Source: Mercurialis annua | Lineage: Eukaryota; Streptophyta; Magnoliopsida; Malpighiales; Euphorbiaceae | DNA: 64,000 nt | Direction of reading: 5' to 3' | Assembly: GCF_937616625.2 (NCBI RefSeq) | Contig: NC_065577.1 | Coordinates: 5,187,001-5,251,000 of the forward strand | Part shown: positions 1 through 11,110 of the stretch, piece after piece | Position numbering within the stretch: position 1 is the stretch's first letter | How the letters are laid out: each line of letters begins with the position of its first letter | Translations under genes and position numbers: made by a program | Notes under the pieces: model-generated | What the model was told of the DNA's origin: nothing | Databases searched by the model: none | The model's input: the letters and a program-made list of their open reading frames with translations, nothing else

Positions 1-691
1 GGGCTGGACCGAAATCAAAAGGTTCCACAAGTCTCCAACGAAGAACAAAATTGATGAAATCGCCTAGATCTTGTAACTAGGATGTAAAATCACATACTTA
101 GCGTAATGAATCGCATCCGGACTTGTTAGAACGAAGGAAATATGTATTTTATATAAAATAATTCGTTTTAGGATTTGTGGGAAGGAAAAGGGGGTTGCTC
201 ACATGAATTAGGGGTCTACTTATAGACTCCTACGGGATTTATTTTGGCTTTGTTTGAAGTCTAACGATTTAATAGTTATTTTTAGAGTTAGAAGCCTCCA
301 AACAACGACCCAATTGGCAAGATTTTAGTAAATCCTCTCAAGAACAACATATCCAAAGAGGTGCCCGATCCGACATTGCAATTGGGAGATATCAACGTTT
401 TACTAAAACAACGCAGTTTTGGAAAACATGTGAATACTGTTTCGATAAATACCCAAAAATAAATCGAATGCATATCGAACATATAAGGGCTCATGGGATA
501 CATATGAGACACTCAAAAAGACACTACCAAAGTATTACAAGTGTTACATCTAACGTATAACAATCCGGAATCAAGTCGAAAACATAACAAGAACATGCCG
601 AAATACAAAAGAACAAAGAATTCAAGAAAATAACTAATTTGTAACGGATAACCGAACTGACAAATCAAGTTTGAAAACACGGGGTATTACA
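1..691 (-). mobile_element. LTR fragment, inner nested copy
   Basis: The right edge reads CGGGGTATTACA, the reverse complement of the TGTAATACCCCG start shared by the other long LTRs in this window (2,475 and 17,968). The element therefore lies on the minus strand, and its other end is outside the window. No coding region is recognisable. The sequence after 691 matches a different LTR copy, so this one appears to be inserted into it. The assignment rests on the terminal motif and context, so the exact family is uncertain. Confidence 0.5.
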
Positions 692-1135
692 CAAACGAAT
701 AATGACGTCTAGGGTTTATTATTAGTGTGGGGAATGATTTAGGTTAAGAAAATAACATATATATATGTTAGGAAGGAAAAAAACGTGTATGCTGTTGTTT
801 CTGAATTGAAACATCAAAGAGCATGTCAAAATAAGGCTTATGAACATGAGTTGCATGGATTACATAGCCCAAGATAATAATGAATAGGCCATTTAACGTG
901 GGAAATATAATAGAGGAAGTGCATGGTTTTGCATGCCAAAAATTGACATATCCATTTCTTTTTTTTTCTTTTTTTCCTTTTAAATTTAATAATACAAATT
1001 TAACCCGACCGAATTAAATAAAATTAAATAAAAATATTTCATTATAATAATAATAAATTACCTAAAATTTGACGGAATGCAAAAATTATAATTTAAATTT
1101 TTTTAAAAAATAATTTAAATATACGGGATATTACA
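692..1135 (-). mobile_element. LTR fragment, outer copy, minus strand
   Basis: This stretch ends in GGGATATTACA and aligns by eye with the end of the solo LTR at 17,575-17,708. Both share AAATAAAATTAAATAAAAAT, a run of TAATAATAATAA, and ACCTAAAA followed by TCGACGG or TTGACGG. It is the 5' part of the same LTR family in reverse orientation. It interrupts the LINE that resumes at 1,136 and is itself interrupted by the LTR ending at 691. Confidence 0.6.
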
Positions 1136-2474
1136 AGCAAGACTCTAAAGGGTCTTACCTCTGATTATGGATGGGTCTCAAAATGCATTCATCCAAGGTC
1201 GCTCTATATCTGACAATATCTTACTAGCTCATGAAATTCTCCATTACCTAAAAACAAAAAACTCGGGACAAACTCGTTTCCAGCCCTAAAACTGGACATC
1301 GGCAAAGCTTACGATAGAGTCGAATGGAATACTTGAATCAGATATTACAGACATGAGGTCTTGATAAGAGGTTTATAGGCTGGATTATGGAGTGTATCAC
1401 TTATCTATCTTATTCAGTGCTCCTAAATGGGGAACCTAAAGATTTCTTCAAACCATCAAGAGGACTCAGACAGGGAGATCCACTATAACCTCTGCTTTTT
1501 TTCCCTATGTACTGAAGGGTTCTCACACCTGATTAAGAGAGAAATTTCCAATCAACAGTTAACACGTATTAGACTTAATCGTTTTTTCCCATCTATTAGT
1601 CACCTGTTTTTTACGGATGACTCCATAATTTTTGCAAAGATTAACTCAACCACTTCAGAGGCTATAAGGAGAATTATGGATTCTTATGGCACTTGTAGTG
1701 GTCATCTCATAAACTTGGCAAAATCTTCTGTGTGCTTTAGCTGAAATACTAGTTCTTTAGTGCAGTAGAACATTTTGAACACTCTGAAGCTATCTCTTAT
1801 GAAAGCAGAAGACAAATATTTAGGGCTCCCAGCACAGATTCAACGCTCTAAAAATATAACCTTTGCAGGTTTGTTGAAAACACTTCAAAATAAGCTTAGT
1901 GGTTGGATAGAGCAATTTTTATCCCAATGGGGAAAGAAAATCCTGATTAAAGCTGTATTAATGGTCATCCCGGTCTATGCTATGATGTGCTTTGTTCTAC
2001 CCAAGTCACTCTGTTCCCGTATCAATAGCCTAATAGCTCAGTTCTGGTAGGGGCCACATGGGGGAGACAGAAGGATGGCCTGAATTGCATGGTCCAAAAT
2101 TTGCAAGAGTAAATGGTCGTGGGGACTTGGAATAAGAGATTTGGGAGCTTTCAACACTGCTTTGCTTGCAAAGCAATGTTGGCGGATTCTTTCTAATCCA
2201 AATTCTAATTTATTCCTGGTCCTAAAAGGAAGATATTTTTGTAATTCATCATTCTTAAAAGCCACGAGAGGATCTAACCCCTCTTGGGGATGGTAGAGCA
2301 TTCTCCAGGGCATTAGACTGCTAAAAAAAGGGTATGTGATGGAAATGTAATAGTGGTATCCTTATTAATATCCTAAATGATCCCTAGCTACCAATAGATG
2401 ATGATTTTTACCCAAAACCCCATCCTAATCTAAATGCACAGGTGATGCTTCAGAAGGTAAGTGACCTAATAGAC
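1136..2474 (+). pseudogene. Decayed L1-type LINE reverse transcriptase, part A
   Basis: Conceptual translation in shifting frames gives the core of a plant LINE ORF2 reverse transcriptase. In order I see QNAFIQGRSISDNILLAHEI, then ALKLDIGKAYDRVEW, then RGLRQGDP, then HLFFTDDS and YLGLP. The catalytic FADD box has become FTDD. Frame changes and stops (for example after the RGLRQGDP motif and at 1,741) make it nonfunctional. ORF1 and the endonuclease are absent on this side. The element is cut at 2,474 by a solo LTR and resumes at 5,265. Confidence 0.85.
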
Positions 2475-3425
2475 TGTAATACCCCAAAATATTGAAGCAT
2501 TTAATTGGACTACGTGTCTAGTCCTGTTTCGCCAAGGTGGCGATATTGGAAATAATTTTCGAGAAACTTAATATTATATTTCAATTCTAAAGTTAGAATT
2601 GGAATTAGCAGGAAAAATGTCAAGAAAAGCTCGAAATAAGGTACAGGGACTAAAGTGGTAATTTAGCCACTACGACTTAAAATGGAAATTATTTCGCCAA
2701 GATCCGCGAAATGTTTTATAGTATATGTGGTAAAAGTTTCGGGTAAATCGGAGACCTTTTAAAATTTGGACGCGGATGCGTTTGGGCTAAATTGTAACTT
2801 TTGAAAAGTTTCAAAGGCTAAAGCGTAAATTAGCCAATTAAGCCTCGAGATTAGTAATCAAAAAATTTTGACGGAAAATAATAATATTGAGTTAGTATTA
2901 TTTATACAAATATAAATAATACGTAATTAATTGAGTTAAAAGGATAATTTAACCGTATGGTTAAATTAGAAAGTTTAAAAGGGAATTGGTTTAAGTTAAA
3001 GAAATGAAGGATCAAAGTGGCAAATTAGCCAACATGTATATAAAAGAAAGAAAGGAATCAGATGATTCCAGAGAGGAAGAGAAGGAGCAGAAGGGAAGGG
3101 AGAAAGGAAATGACGATTGATACGTTCCGCCGCCGTTTCGCCGTTTCTCGTCCAAATCGAGCGTTCTTTATATCGAATTGTTAGGAATTCAGTCCTCTAC
3201 CATCTTTGAGCTTCAAATTAAGGTAACCTCGACGTTTTTGTTGCTGGAATTAAAGAATACGGGCTGTTTTATATTGAGCGAATCAAATCAATCGTAACCT
3301 CGTCGTTTTTGATGTTTTCAATGATATACGAGTTGAATATTGTGTTATATTGATGTAGAAATATGTCGGAATGAGTTAGGGAGGTCGGGAGCATGTCGAG
3401 ATGATGTTTGGGTCTGTTTAGGGGT

Positions 3426-3482
3426 GTCGCACGACGTGCGACTATGTCGCACGACGTGCGACTATGTCTCACGACGTGCGAC
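3426..3482. repeat. Palindrome array, three 17-bp units
   Basis: Three units sit on an exact 20-bp period, separated by TAT: GTCGCACGACGTGCGAC twice, then GTCTCACGACGTGCGAC. Each of the first two is self-complementary apart from the central base. The array lies inside solo LTR 1. Confidence 0.9.
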
Positions 3483-3832
3483 ATAGTTTCGTAACGCAAT
3501 CAAACTTAAAATCGACATAACTCCTTCGTTCGGACTCGGAATTGAGCGATTCTCGCGGCCACGGAACGAGGAAAGGATCCTCTATCATTTTTCAGCCTCA
3601 AATAAAGGTAAGAGTTTCGTTTTGATGGTGAAATTTTCTGAGTAAGAAGCTGTTTTGATACGAAACGTTACGTTTGAATCGATATGTCGAAAACATGTCG
3701 TTTTTCATCATTTTTGAATGGATTCTTAATGAATTTTGAGTCTAGATGAACTGGGTATATATTAGAAGGGATTATGAGTGTTTTAGGGCTTCGGAAACGG
3801 TCCGAAAGAATCAAAAACGTCGTACCCGAAGA

Positions 3833-4006
3833 GTGCACGACGTGCACCACCAGAGGTGCACGACGTGCGCCACAAGGGTGCACGACGTGCGCCACAAGGG
3901 TGCACGACGTGCACCACTAGGGGTGCACGACGTGCACAAGGAAGGGCACGACGTGCCCTTCATGAAAAATGAGGGGCACGACGTGCCAAGCTAGCACGAC
4001 GTGCCC
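3833..4006. repeat. Palindrome array around CACGACGTG, about eight units
   Basis: The core CACGACGTG recurs about eight times with flanks that vary symmetrically: GTGCACGACGTGCAC, then GCACGACGTGC, then GGGCACGACGTGCCC. Arms on the two sides tend to change together, which keeps each unit self-complementary. The open frame across this stretch follows from the repeat and is not a gene. Confidence 0.85.
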
Positions 4007-4590
4007 TACTTCGATCGTGACCTCCGGGGAACTTCCGGGAGCGAAAATTGGCCTCCGATGGCATGATACGGGTGTAGAACTCTAACAAATGTCTTAAAAT
4101 GAATATTAATAAGAAATTATAGCAATGAACATTAGCATGGTGAGTAATTAAGATATGAATAGAGATCTATAGAGAAGGATACGTTTAGAGCACGACGGTT
4201 ATGTTTCGTGCTTTTGTCGTGTTAGGTATCTAGTGCAGTTTTTAAGAATAGGATTCTCTAAGTATATGTTTTAACGATAGAATCCTATGATAGATGTAAC
4301 GGACTACGAGTATAATGAACCAAGAAGCTCGACGAGGATTGACAGACCAGTCTCCAGGAGCTTACGTTTGGATATAAGGAATAGCGGTCACTGTGAGTGG
4401 AAATTTACTTTCGCGTATTGTTATTATTAAAGTTATTTTCATATATTATGAATATTAGTACTATCAATACATCGCATTTATATGATTTGTTTGTATGAGC
4501 TTTTGTTATGTTTGATTGTTTTGATACATCAACCTTGTGGTGATGTTTATGGTCTGCATGAGATATTAGATTGGTTTGTGTGAGTTGAAT

Positions 4591-4790
4591 CAGATACATC
4601 GGTTGGCTTCGCTATCGATGTCAGACATATCAGATACATCGGTTGGCTTCGCTATCGATGTCAGACGTATGAGATACATCGGTTGGCTTCGCTATCGATG
4701 TCAGGCATATAGGATACATCGGTTGGCTTCGCTATCGATGTCAGGCATGTAAGATACACCGGTTGGCTTCGCTATCGATGTCAAGAAGAT
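4591..4790. repeat. Five-copy 40-bp tandem repeat
   Basis: Units start at 4,591, 4,631, 4,671, 4,711 and 4,751. All share the core GGTTGGCTTCGCTATCGATG with small differences in the linker (TCAGACATAT, TCAGACGTAT, TCAGGCATAT). The repeat lies near the 3' side of solo LTR 1. There are no unique spacers, so this is a minisatellite. Confidence 0.92.
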
Positions 4791-5264
4791 GAGGTTAAGT
4801 ACAATAGTTATAAAATGAAAAGCCATGAATTATATTCTGAGTATGCGATGTTGTAAATTTAATAATACCGTTAGTAACTTGCAAACTCACTCAGTATTTT
4901 CCCAAATACTGACCCCTCACTCTGATGTTTGCAGGTATAGAAGTCGGATCAGACAAACCATATTCATTGTGCCAGAAGTCGTTGGACTTGCACAAATATG
5001 AGGTCCTAGAGCTGCAGTAGTCAATAGGAGTCAGTAGCAGATTTGTGAATTGACTTCAAATGATTGATTTTAATGTAAACTCTGATATGATATTTTAATA
5101 TCTATAATTATATTATTTAAAAGAGTTTTCTGAAAATGTTTTATATACAATATTATACTTTTAAATGCGAAAAATTATTAGTGGTTTTAGGCTTGCTACG
5201 GGTTTTGGAGCTACCACTCCCATTCCCTAGCGCCGGTCTCGGCTCAATAATTTGGGTCGTGACA

Positions 5265-6214
5265 TAGACTATGCAGAGAATTGCTGGAGGGATAACAAGG
5301 TTAGTTCCTTATTCAGAAGGGAAGATGCAGAAGTTATTTTGTCCATCCCTATTCCTCAATGTCTAGCACTAGATAGATTTATATGGCACCATACACGAGA
5401 TGGCAACTTCTTAGTTAAATGTGGATATTATATAGCTTTAAAGGACAACCGGACCCTAGAACATCCAATTTTGGAGGGTCCAAACCTTAATAAGCAAGAG
5501 TGGGAATTGCTATGGAAATTAAACATACCTAACAAAATTCGAGTTTTTATCTGGAAAGCTTTCCATAAAGGGATTCTTGTGGCAACATCGTTGAATCAGC
5601 GATTAAATAGTAACCTTTTTTGCCCTCATTGCTCAGACAAAGAATCCATTTTCCATGTGTTTTTTGGGCGTCAGTTTGCACTGCGTGTGTGGTTTCAATC
5701 AGAATTAGCTCTTATTACAGGTGCAATCCCAGGGGAGCCTCTAGAAACAATCTGAAAAAATGTTTGCAAGATTCTAGCTACACTCCCAAATGCTAATACT
5801 CTCCACTCCCTGTTTGCATTCACCCTTTGTGGAATCTGGAAAGCAAGGAACTTAAAAAATTTCAAACAAGTTCCTTGGACTATAGATGAGACAATCTTGT
5901 TTGCTGGGCAATCCTGGAAAGATCTTGGATGGCAAGAGATGGATCTTGATAAAGTTATAACAACAGAGATATCTTTTAGAAATCGAAAGAAAACATCCAA
6001 CTTAAATTATGGCCATATGGCATATTCGATTTCTGTGTGGTGTGATGGCGGCGTAAACTAAGACCTCAAAGTTGGCTCGGTGGCAGGACTAGCTCGATCT
6101 CCCTCCGGAGAGGTTGTGGGCAAATTTGCTAAATTTTATAAAGATATTTGGAACCCGGGGGTTATTGAATTTTTATCCCTTAGGGATGCTGTTTTTTTTT
6201 AACTCCCGAAGACT
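5265..6214 (+). pseudogene. Decayed L1-type LINE, part B (zf-RVT and RNase H)
   Basis: This is the 3' continuation of the LINE cut at 2,474. The uninterrupted stretch 5,252-5,755 gives the linker and zf-RVT region, with the motifs WELLWKLNIPNKIRVFIWKA and FCPHCSDKESIFHVFFG. After stops, an RNase H-like segment begins near 6,030 (VWCDGGVN, then GEVVGKF). The reading frame is broken several times. The 3' end is lost at the junction with the MITE at 6,224. It belongs to the RNase H-bearing L1 group of plants. Confidence 0.82.
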
Positions 6215-6223
6215 TTAATTTAA

Positions 6224-6605
6224 GGCCTAATTACTTAAAAATCACCCACCTTATAACTTTTTTTCATTTATACCACGACCTAGGAAAATTTTCATTTGTA
6301 CCCTATTTTTGATTCTTATGTTTCGTTTGTACCTCAAGAGTAATTTTTTGATAATTTAATTAATTTAAAGATGAAAATATTAAAAACAAGATACATAAAT
6401 GATTATCGTTAACATTTTATTAGAATATAGGTTAAAAATGAAGGATTAATTTAAACAAAAATTTCAAAAGAAAATAGGTCAATTCAACTCATTAGGGTAG
6501 AGATGAAACATAAAAATCAAAAATAGGGTACAATTAAAAATTTTCCTAGGTCATGGTACAAATGAAAAAAAATTACAAGGTGGGTGATTTTTAAGTAATT
6601 AAGCC
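6224..6605. mobile_element. Fold-back MITE, family D, copy 1 (MULE-type)
   Basis: The ends are GGCCTAATTACTTAAAAATC and its near-complement GATTTTTAAGTAATTAAGCC, so the element folds back over most of its length. It is flanked by a perfect 9-bp duplication TTAATTTAA (6,215-6,223 and 6,606-6,614), the size typical of Mutator-like elements. No coding capacity. A second copy lies at 61,983-62,375. Confidence 0.9.
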
Positions 6606-6614
6606 TTAATTTAA

Positions 6615-7451
6615 TTACATAAAATGTACTATAGCTAGATGGTTTATATTTTGTCTTTACATAGAGTAACCAAATGACCTCATTTTTAGCTTAATGTATA
6701 ACAAAACCTTCTTAAATTTATTATATTTTAAGGGCTATTTAAGTAAAAATTGGAAAAGTGTTTAACAAGTGCCCCAATTTTTGTTCCAATTACATAATGA
6801 ACAAATTTACAGCACTGTCATTTCATTTAATTTGCTTAACGAGAAATTTTTTTTATATCTTTTTTTAACAAAAAAATTAATTTTATTAACTATTTGGAAA
6901 TATAACTAATTGGACTCTTAATCTTAAAGTGTATTCTTTTTTATAATTTTAGATTCGCTCTTCTAAAATAAAAAAATCACTAAGGTCATATGTGGACTTT
7001 CACTCTAAATTAAATTTTTGTAATATAATTTTTTTATTGTTGTTTGGGTGTGACATATTAATTATATTTTTTATGCTATCGAAATAAATTTTATATTTAA
7101 AAAAATTATTTTATTTAATATTTTCTAAAAAATATCTTCACATTTTATAAATTTTAAATGTAATTTATCAACTTTAATTTAAATTTAAGTTTTATGCACA
7201 AATTTTCTATTTTGATAAAAATAAAAATATCCTGCATCATTAGCATAATAAATTAAAGATGCAAAAAACAAATTTATCAAGATAGGAAATATGTTTATAA
7301 AAGTTTAACTTCAAATTAAAAGTTGATAAATTATAAAAAAAAATCAAAATCAAGATAAATTTTAAAAAAAATGGAAGACGTTTTTAGAGAAAATCAAATC
7401 AAATAATATTTTTTTAAAAAAATATAAAATATAATTACATGATATAAGAAA
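6615..7451. other. AT-rich spacer, no gene seen
   Basis: Very AT-rich sequence with homopolymer runs. I see no coding region, no transposon end and no RNA gene in it. Confidence 0.6.
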
Positions 7452-7460
7452 TATAATTAA

Positions 7461-7766
7461 GGAATAATCCATTTCCAGATCCTTAAACTATACCTGTTTT
7501 ATTTATCCGGTCCTTAAATTGTTTTTTGTCTTTATATGGTCCTTCAACTTAGCGAAAAATTATTTTCAAGTCCCTGAACGATAAAAACAACATTGTTTTG
7601 TTATTTTTGAAAATGCAATTTTTTACCTGAGCGGCATCGTTTTTGTCAATCAAGGACTCGAAATAATTTTTCGCTAAGTTGAAGGACCATATAAGGACAA
7701 AAAAATAGTTTAAGGACCAGATGAACAAAACATGTATAATTTAAGGACTTGAAAATGAGTTATTCC
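7461..7766. mobile_element. Fold-back MITE, family E (MULE-type)
   Basis: The left arm begins GGAATAATCCATTTCCAGATC and the right arm ends as its near-complement, finishing GAGTTATTCC. The arms also share TCCTTAAA, GGTCCTTCAACTTAGCGAAA and their complements. It is flanked by the perfect 9-bp duplication TATAATTAA (7,452-7,460 and 7,767-7,775). It is 306 bp and non-coding. Confidence 0.9.
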
Positions 7767-9227
7767 TATAATTAATATGTCACAAACAAATCACAGTAAA
7801 AGATTATATTACAAAAAAAATTACTTGAGAGATGAAAACCGAAATATTATGAAAGTGATATTATAAGACACGGATCTTCTAAAAGAGCAGGAATCACATT
7901 TCTATTCTGAGTCATATTCCCGTACAAGTAATATCATCCTATTTATTCATTTCTAAATAAACTCACAAGCCAAATAAGGAGGGCAAAAGGAAGGTGAAAT
8001 TCTCAAAAAACAAAACGAAAGGGAACGCCCAAAAAACAAAAGACAACTCGTCCAAAAGGAACAAATCTTAAAAAGGAAGGCAACACGCCTAAAAATCAAA
8101 AATCAAGAAAATTCAAAATAAATTGAACGTCTAGATCTCAAAAATAGGCATAAATACCCTATGAAATCAGTATACTTGTGGAAGAGTTTGAAGGACTCAT
8201 ATTTGTCCAATGAAAAAAAACTCTTAAAATAAAGAAAAAATTGTATAAAGAAAAACAAAAAGACTCGTCTTGAAGAAACAATCACTCATTAAAGGAGTAA
8301 ACATGACCAACATTCAAATATACCGCTAAAATAAGAATTTCATCCCAAAGATGTTAACTTCGCCAAATGTAATAACATCGCCTAAATAAAAGAGAGCTGA
8401 AATAAAAGGATCACCATAAAAAAAGATAAAGACAAACATTAAAAACACAGAAAAAACAATCTTAAAATCTTAAAGCCAAGAAAAAAAGAATGGACATCAA
8501 GAATAAAGAGAAATGATAAGTAAACAAGAAACTAAAAATCACAACCAACAAAAATCAAGTACTTGAAGATAAAACATAGCAAACCAAATGGAAAGTAAGG
8601 AGTTATGTAATAATAAAGAAAAATACAGGAGAAAAAAAAAAGACTTAACCGAGTCCTGAACAAAAAATGTTCAAAACCCCAAAATAAAAAAATTAACGCA
8701 AAAGAGGCATCGCCCAATAGAGGTTCCTCCCAAAGAACAATAAAGGTTTGCCCAATAAGGAATTCACATAAAAATGAAGGTTCTCCCAATATAAGGAACA
8801 CCCAAAGATAAGAGTTTGTCCAGTACAAAGGATTCACTCAAAGATGAAGATTCATCCAATATATAAGTTTCACCCAACGATGAGGAGTCAAATAAAAATG
8901 TTGCCTATAAAACAACAAAAAGAAGTCAATAAATTTGTCAAGAGAATAGGCTTCGCCAAAGGAACTCGTCAAGGAGGATCTCAACGAAGAAAAAAAAGAG
9001 AATAAACAAACAAAAATCAGAAAATTAACTTTCAAGAACACAAAGTAACCAAAATATGAATAACAAAGTATCTAGAAATAAGGTATTAAAATAAATCAAA
9101 AGAGATTCACCAAGAATTTAAAAGAGACTCGCCAAAAAATAGGACTTGCTAACGTGTAAAAATCAACAAAAAAAGGCTAAAAATCAAACAAAACATAAAT
9201 ACTTAAACATTAGCTTACTTGTGGCGG

Positions 9228-9251
9228 GAGAGGGGGGGGGGGGGGGGGGAA
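9228..9251 (+). other. Polypurine tract with a long G run
   Basis: A purine-only stretch, GGGAGA followed by a long unbroken run of G, ends one or two bases before the 3' LTR start TGATGGAAAC. It fits the plus-strand priming site of an LTR retrotransposon. Its length may vary between individuals or be a sequencing weak point. Confidence 0.75.
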
Positions 9252-9624
9252 TGATGGAAACTGAAATATTATGAAAGAGATTCTAGAAGACAAATATCTT
9301 CTAGAAGAGTAGGAATCACATTCCTATTTGGAGTCATACTCCCATACAAGAAATATAATTCTTTTTAGGATATTCATTACTAAATAAGCTCACAAGCCAA
9401 ATAAGAATCCTTTTCCTATTTAGATTTATGTATCAAATAAGAACCCCTTTCAAGATATTCACTTACTACTACTATATAAGGAGGTTGAGGTATGCCTAAA
9501 ACGCACAATTTACAACATATTATTATTCTCCCTTAAACTAAATACTGACATAAGAATTGGAGAGCTAATCGAACGGCTTTACCTTTTTTAGGTTTAAACG
9601 TCGTTGAAATGCCCGCATCCATCA
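9252..9624 (+). repeat. 3' LTR of the small element
   Basis: Begins TGATGG and ends CCATCA, the inverted ends expected of an LTR. Its first 150 bp match the truncated 5' LTR at 7,826. Near its end, ACTGACATAAGAATTGGAGAG resembles the R/U5 region of plant Ty3 or Ty1 LTRs. It is 373 bp. Confidence 0.85.
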
Positions 9625-9912
9625 TTACTTTAGTAATTTTTATTTTATGAGAGCGAATAAAAAAAATTTAAAAAAAAGAATGAACCTTAAAATTAAGAGT
9701 CCATTTAATTATTACAAATTTTTCTTCCATCTCACTAAGTAAATTAGCTTTTTTTTTTTTTGATTTTAGTAATTATTTTTATGGCACTTAATGCATTTCA
9801 TATCGTAATATAAATTTTAATATTAAAATAAAATGGGTGTCGTGTATATATTTAGTTTTTTATATTGAAACAAGCATAATTATTTCTAAATAGCTAACAA
9901 TATTAACTTTTT

Positions 9913-10220
9913 GGGTTAATGTAAAAAAAATCACGAACTTTACACATTTTTTCATTTTAATCACGCAATTTACATTTTCTCATTTTCATGCACGAATTAC
10001 CACTTTTTCTCGAATTTATGCACGGTACTGAGGTGGCACTCATTTATTGAAGTAAAATGACATTCGCCTTAGCGAATTACACCAATGGAGCCGTGACACC
10101 TCAGCATCGTGCCTGAATTTGAGAAAAAGTGGTAGTTCGTGCATGAATATGAGAAAATTTAAACTACGTGATTAAAATGAGAAAACGTGCAAAGTTCGTT
10201 AATTTTTATGACATTAACTC
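9913..10220. mobile_element. Fold-back MITE, family 1, copy A
   Basis: Terminal arms begin GGGTTAATGT and end ACATTAACTC. The inner blocks TCACGAACTTTACAC and TTTCATGCACGAA recur inverted on the other side, and the centre carries ACACCAATGGAGCCGTGACA. Flanks TAACTTTTT and AAAATTTTT agree at 7 of 9 bases, so the target duplication is decayed. It matches the copies at 10,362 and 23,094. Confidence 0.82.
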
Positions 10221-10361
10221 AAAATTTTTTGTTCTTGAATTTAAGTTCAAATTCTAATTTTATTTTAATTAATTCTGAGGCAAAACGAGGGTTATTTTAC
10301 TAGTTGATTTATAAAATTTAACTTAATATTCGTAATTATAAAATTTGATATGATTTTAAAA

Positions 10362-10669
10362 GGGTAATGTCATAAAAATTCACGAACTTTACACGTTTTC
10401 TCATTTTAATCATGCACTTTAAAATTTCTCATTTTCATGCACGAACTATCACTTTTTCTCAAATTCATGCACAGTGCTGAGGTGTCACGGCTCCATTGGT
10501 GTAATTTGCTGAGGTGGAGGTCATTTTACACCAATGAATGAGTGTCACCTCAGCACCGTGTATGAATTTGGGAAAAAGTGGTAGTTCGTGTATGAAAATG
10601 AGAAAATTTAAACTTCGTAATTAAAATGAGAAAACGTGTAAAGTTCGTGATTTTTTTTGACATTAACCC
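10362..10669. mobile_element. Fold-back MITE, family 1, copy B (MULE-type)
   Basis: Same family as the previous element, starting GGGTAATGTCA and ending TGACATTAACCC. It carries a perfect 9-bp duplication ATTTTAAAA on both sides, which places the family with Mutator-like elements. The middle part is inverted relative to copy A, as expected of a nearly symmetrical fold-back. Confidence 0.9.
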
Positions 10670-11110
10670 ATTTTAAAAACTATTGAAAAATGTGTCTTCC
10701 ATAATTCAAAACAAATATATTAAAATTATCATATATTATCTTTTGAATAATCTATTTTGTTCATTATTGAGTGAAATAAGAAATGATAATAATAATAGCA
10801 ATAGTAATAAAATCACCTAAAGTAATACTACTACATGATGGAATAAGTAAATAAACAAAGGAGGAGTGTGAAAGATTCTAGAAAGAATAAGTGGAGGTTT
10901 CGTTTTGAAAATTCGTGGTTGGCAAAGGAGGAGTGTCATGTGGTTATAGCTGAAAGTTGGAGGAGCAGGTCTGGGAATTCTATCTCCCAGAATATTAATC
11001 GTGTGGTTTCAGCTTTGGGTGGATGGAGTAAAGGGTCGGGGATGAATTTTCAGAAGGAAATTGAGGTGTTAAAGAAGCAGGTTTCTATTTTTTAGCTGAT
11101 ACAGGATGAG

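Larger units (their letters stand above)
2475..5264 (+). mobile_element. Solo LTR 1 of a long-LTR retrotransposon
   Basis: The element starts TGTAATACCCC and ends GGGTCGTGACA. It is flanked by a perfect 5-bp target duplication, TAGAC (2,470-2,474 and 5,265-5,269), inserted in a LINE. No gag, pol, primer-binding site or second LTR is present, so a solo LTR left by LTR-LTR recombination is the simplest reading. The 3' end shares GGCTTGCTACGGGTTTTGG and TAGCGCCGGTC-like blocks with the LTRs at 14,546 and 17,968. At 2,790 bp it fits the long LTRs of some Ty3 chromoviruses, but that lineage call is an inference. It contains two palindrome arrays and a 40-bp tandem repeat, listed separately. Confidence 0.88.
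7826..9624 (+). mobile_element. Small non-coding LTR retrotransposon
   Basis: Flanked by the 5-bp duplication TTACT (7,821-7,825 and 9,625-9,629). The 5' LTR is truncated: it matches the 3' LTR only from about 7,826 to 7,976, up to the shared CTCACAAGCCAAATAAG. The rest of that LTR and the primer-binding site are missing. The internal part is A-rich, with degenerate repeats around CGCCCAA and ATAAGGA, and no gag or pol. A G-rich polypurine tract directly precedes the 3' LTR. This looks like a TRIM or LARD-type non-autonomous element. Confidence 0.82.

Noticed and set aside
3746..3994. Open frame of 82 codons over the CACGACGTG array
   Set aside because: It exists only because the repeated unit lacks stops in that frame. 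The residues are a repetitive Arg/His pattern with no domain.
4591..4790. CRISPR-like array
   Set aside because: Direct repeats without unique spacers, in plant nuclear DNA inside an LTR. It is a minisatellite.
2475..5264. A novel non-retroviral mobile element
   Set aside because: TG...CA ends, a 5-bp duplication and similarity of both ends to two further elements of about 3.2 kb are explained by long solo LTRs.
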